Shown here one piece after another: positions 5,303 through 5,498 of a DNA stretch of 5,498 nt. The translations under genes were made by a program, and so were the position numbers. This stretch comes from Rubrobacter sp. (GTDB taxonomy: Bacteria; Actinomycetota; Rubrobacteria; Rubrobacterales; Rubrobacteraceae), in the NCBI GenBank assembly GCA_020253895.1, contig JADDKG010000293.1, forward strand, positions 1 to 5,498, in the 5' to 3' direction. The stretch's first letter is position 1, and every line of letters starts with the position of its first letter. The notes under the pieces were generated by a model, which had not been told where the DNA came from, ran no database searches, and was given only the letters and a program-made list of their open reading frames with translations.

Positions 5303-5498
5303 ATGAGGGAGCTTTACGGCTACCGGCGGGAGAACGGGCGGGTCGGGGTCAGGAACCACGTGGTGATCCTGCCGGTGGACGACATCTCCAACGCCGCCTG
5401 CGAGGCGGTGGCCGGCCACATCCGGGGCACGCTTTCCCTGCCGCACGCTTACGGGCGGCTGCAGTACGGGGAGGATCTGGAGCTACACTTCCGGACCA
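5303..5498 (+). CDS. UxaA-family lyase, large subunit, N-terminal 65 residues (3' end outside window); SuyB-like candidate
   Basis: The visible 65 residues begin with [20 protein letters not shown] (5-24), the hallmark start of the UxaA/GarD catalytic domain, usually about 390 residues in split enzymes. [17 protein letters not shown] (47-63) is the next conserved block. As I recall E. coli UxaA, the matching segments are LPTVGCVN and HTYGCSQLGDDH; here Ile28 and Arg52 replace the cysteines. [13 protein letters not shown] (25-37) together with [12 protein letters not shown] resembles the beta subunit of (2R)-sulfolactate sulfo-lyase, which releases sulfite from sulfolactate to give pyruvate. 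That identification is inference from memory of the family; altronate or another sugar-acid dehydratase remains possible. The gene follows its small-subunit partner after a 2-base gap and has a good ribosome site. It is cut by the window edge. Confidence 0.8.
   Translation, partial: MRELYGYRRENGRVGVRNHVVILPVDDISNAACEAVAGHIRGTLSLPHAYGRLQYGEDLELHFRT

Overview
The window is very GC-rich and tightly packed, with GTG and TTG starts in use. Gene content (an actinobacterial-type MurJ, a class I mannose-6-phosphate isomerase beside a PfkB kinase, a long Nif3-type protein, a split UxaA-family enzyme) together with apparently leaderless promoters suggests an actinobacterium. A Rubrobacter-like thermotolerant lineage is my best guess; it rests on general resemblance, not a database match.

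Layout, left to right: (1) murJ on the minus strand, 5' two-thirds only (1-1041), with its start inside the window. (2) A 177-bp divergent intergenic region (1042-1218) holding a likely leaderless murJ promoter and a leadered promoter for the plus-strand pair. (3) A two-gene plus-strand operon, a divergent class I mannose-6-phosphate isomerase (1219-2289) and a PfkB sugar kinase resembling fructokinase (2286-3227), overlapping by 4 bp. (4) A minus-strand Nif3/YqfO-type gene (3232-4314) that converges on the kinase with 4 bp between the stop codons. (5) A 27-bp divergent intergenic region built around the palindrome ATTGTACAAT, which gives a TACAAT -10 element to both strands. (6) A small polytopic PAP2-like membrane protein on the plus strand (4342-4929). 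(7) A locally AT-rich regulatory island (about 4950-5010) with a promoter and a 10-bp inverted repeat. (8) A two-subunit UxaA-family lyase, small SAF-domain subunit (5022-5300) then the large subunit (5303 to the window end).

How the genes may work together: the kinase and isomerase would turn fructose or a related hexose into fructose-6-phosphate and then mannose-6-phosphate, for glycolysis or for mannose-containing glycans and solutes. MurJ flips lipid II for cell-wall synthesis and is independent of the sugar operon. The UxaA-type pair starts a separate catabolic operon. Its large subunit lacks the two cysteines I recall in altronate dehydratase, which favours a sulfolactate sulfo-lyase-like (SuyAB) role or another acid lyase; its inverted repeat looks like a GntR (FadR-subfamily) operator.

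No tRNA, rRNA, CRISPR, insertion sequence or convincing intrinsic terminator was seen. The least ordinary content is regulatory: the symmetric shared -10 element and the operator-promoter island upstream of the UxaA-type genes.
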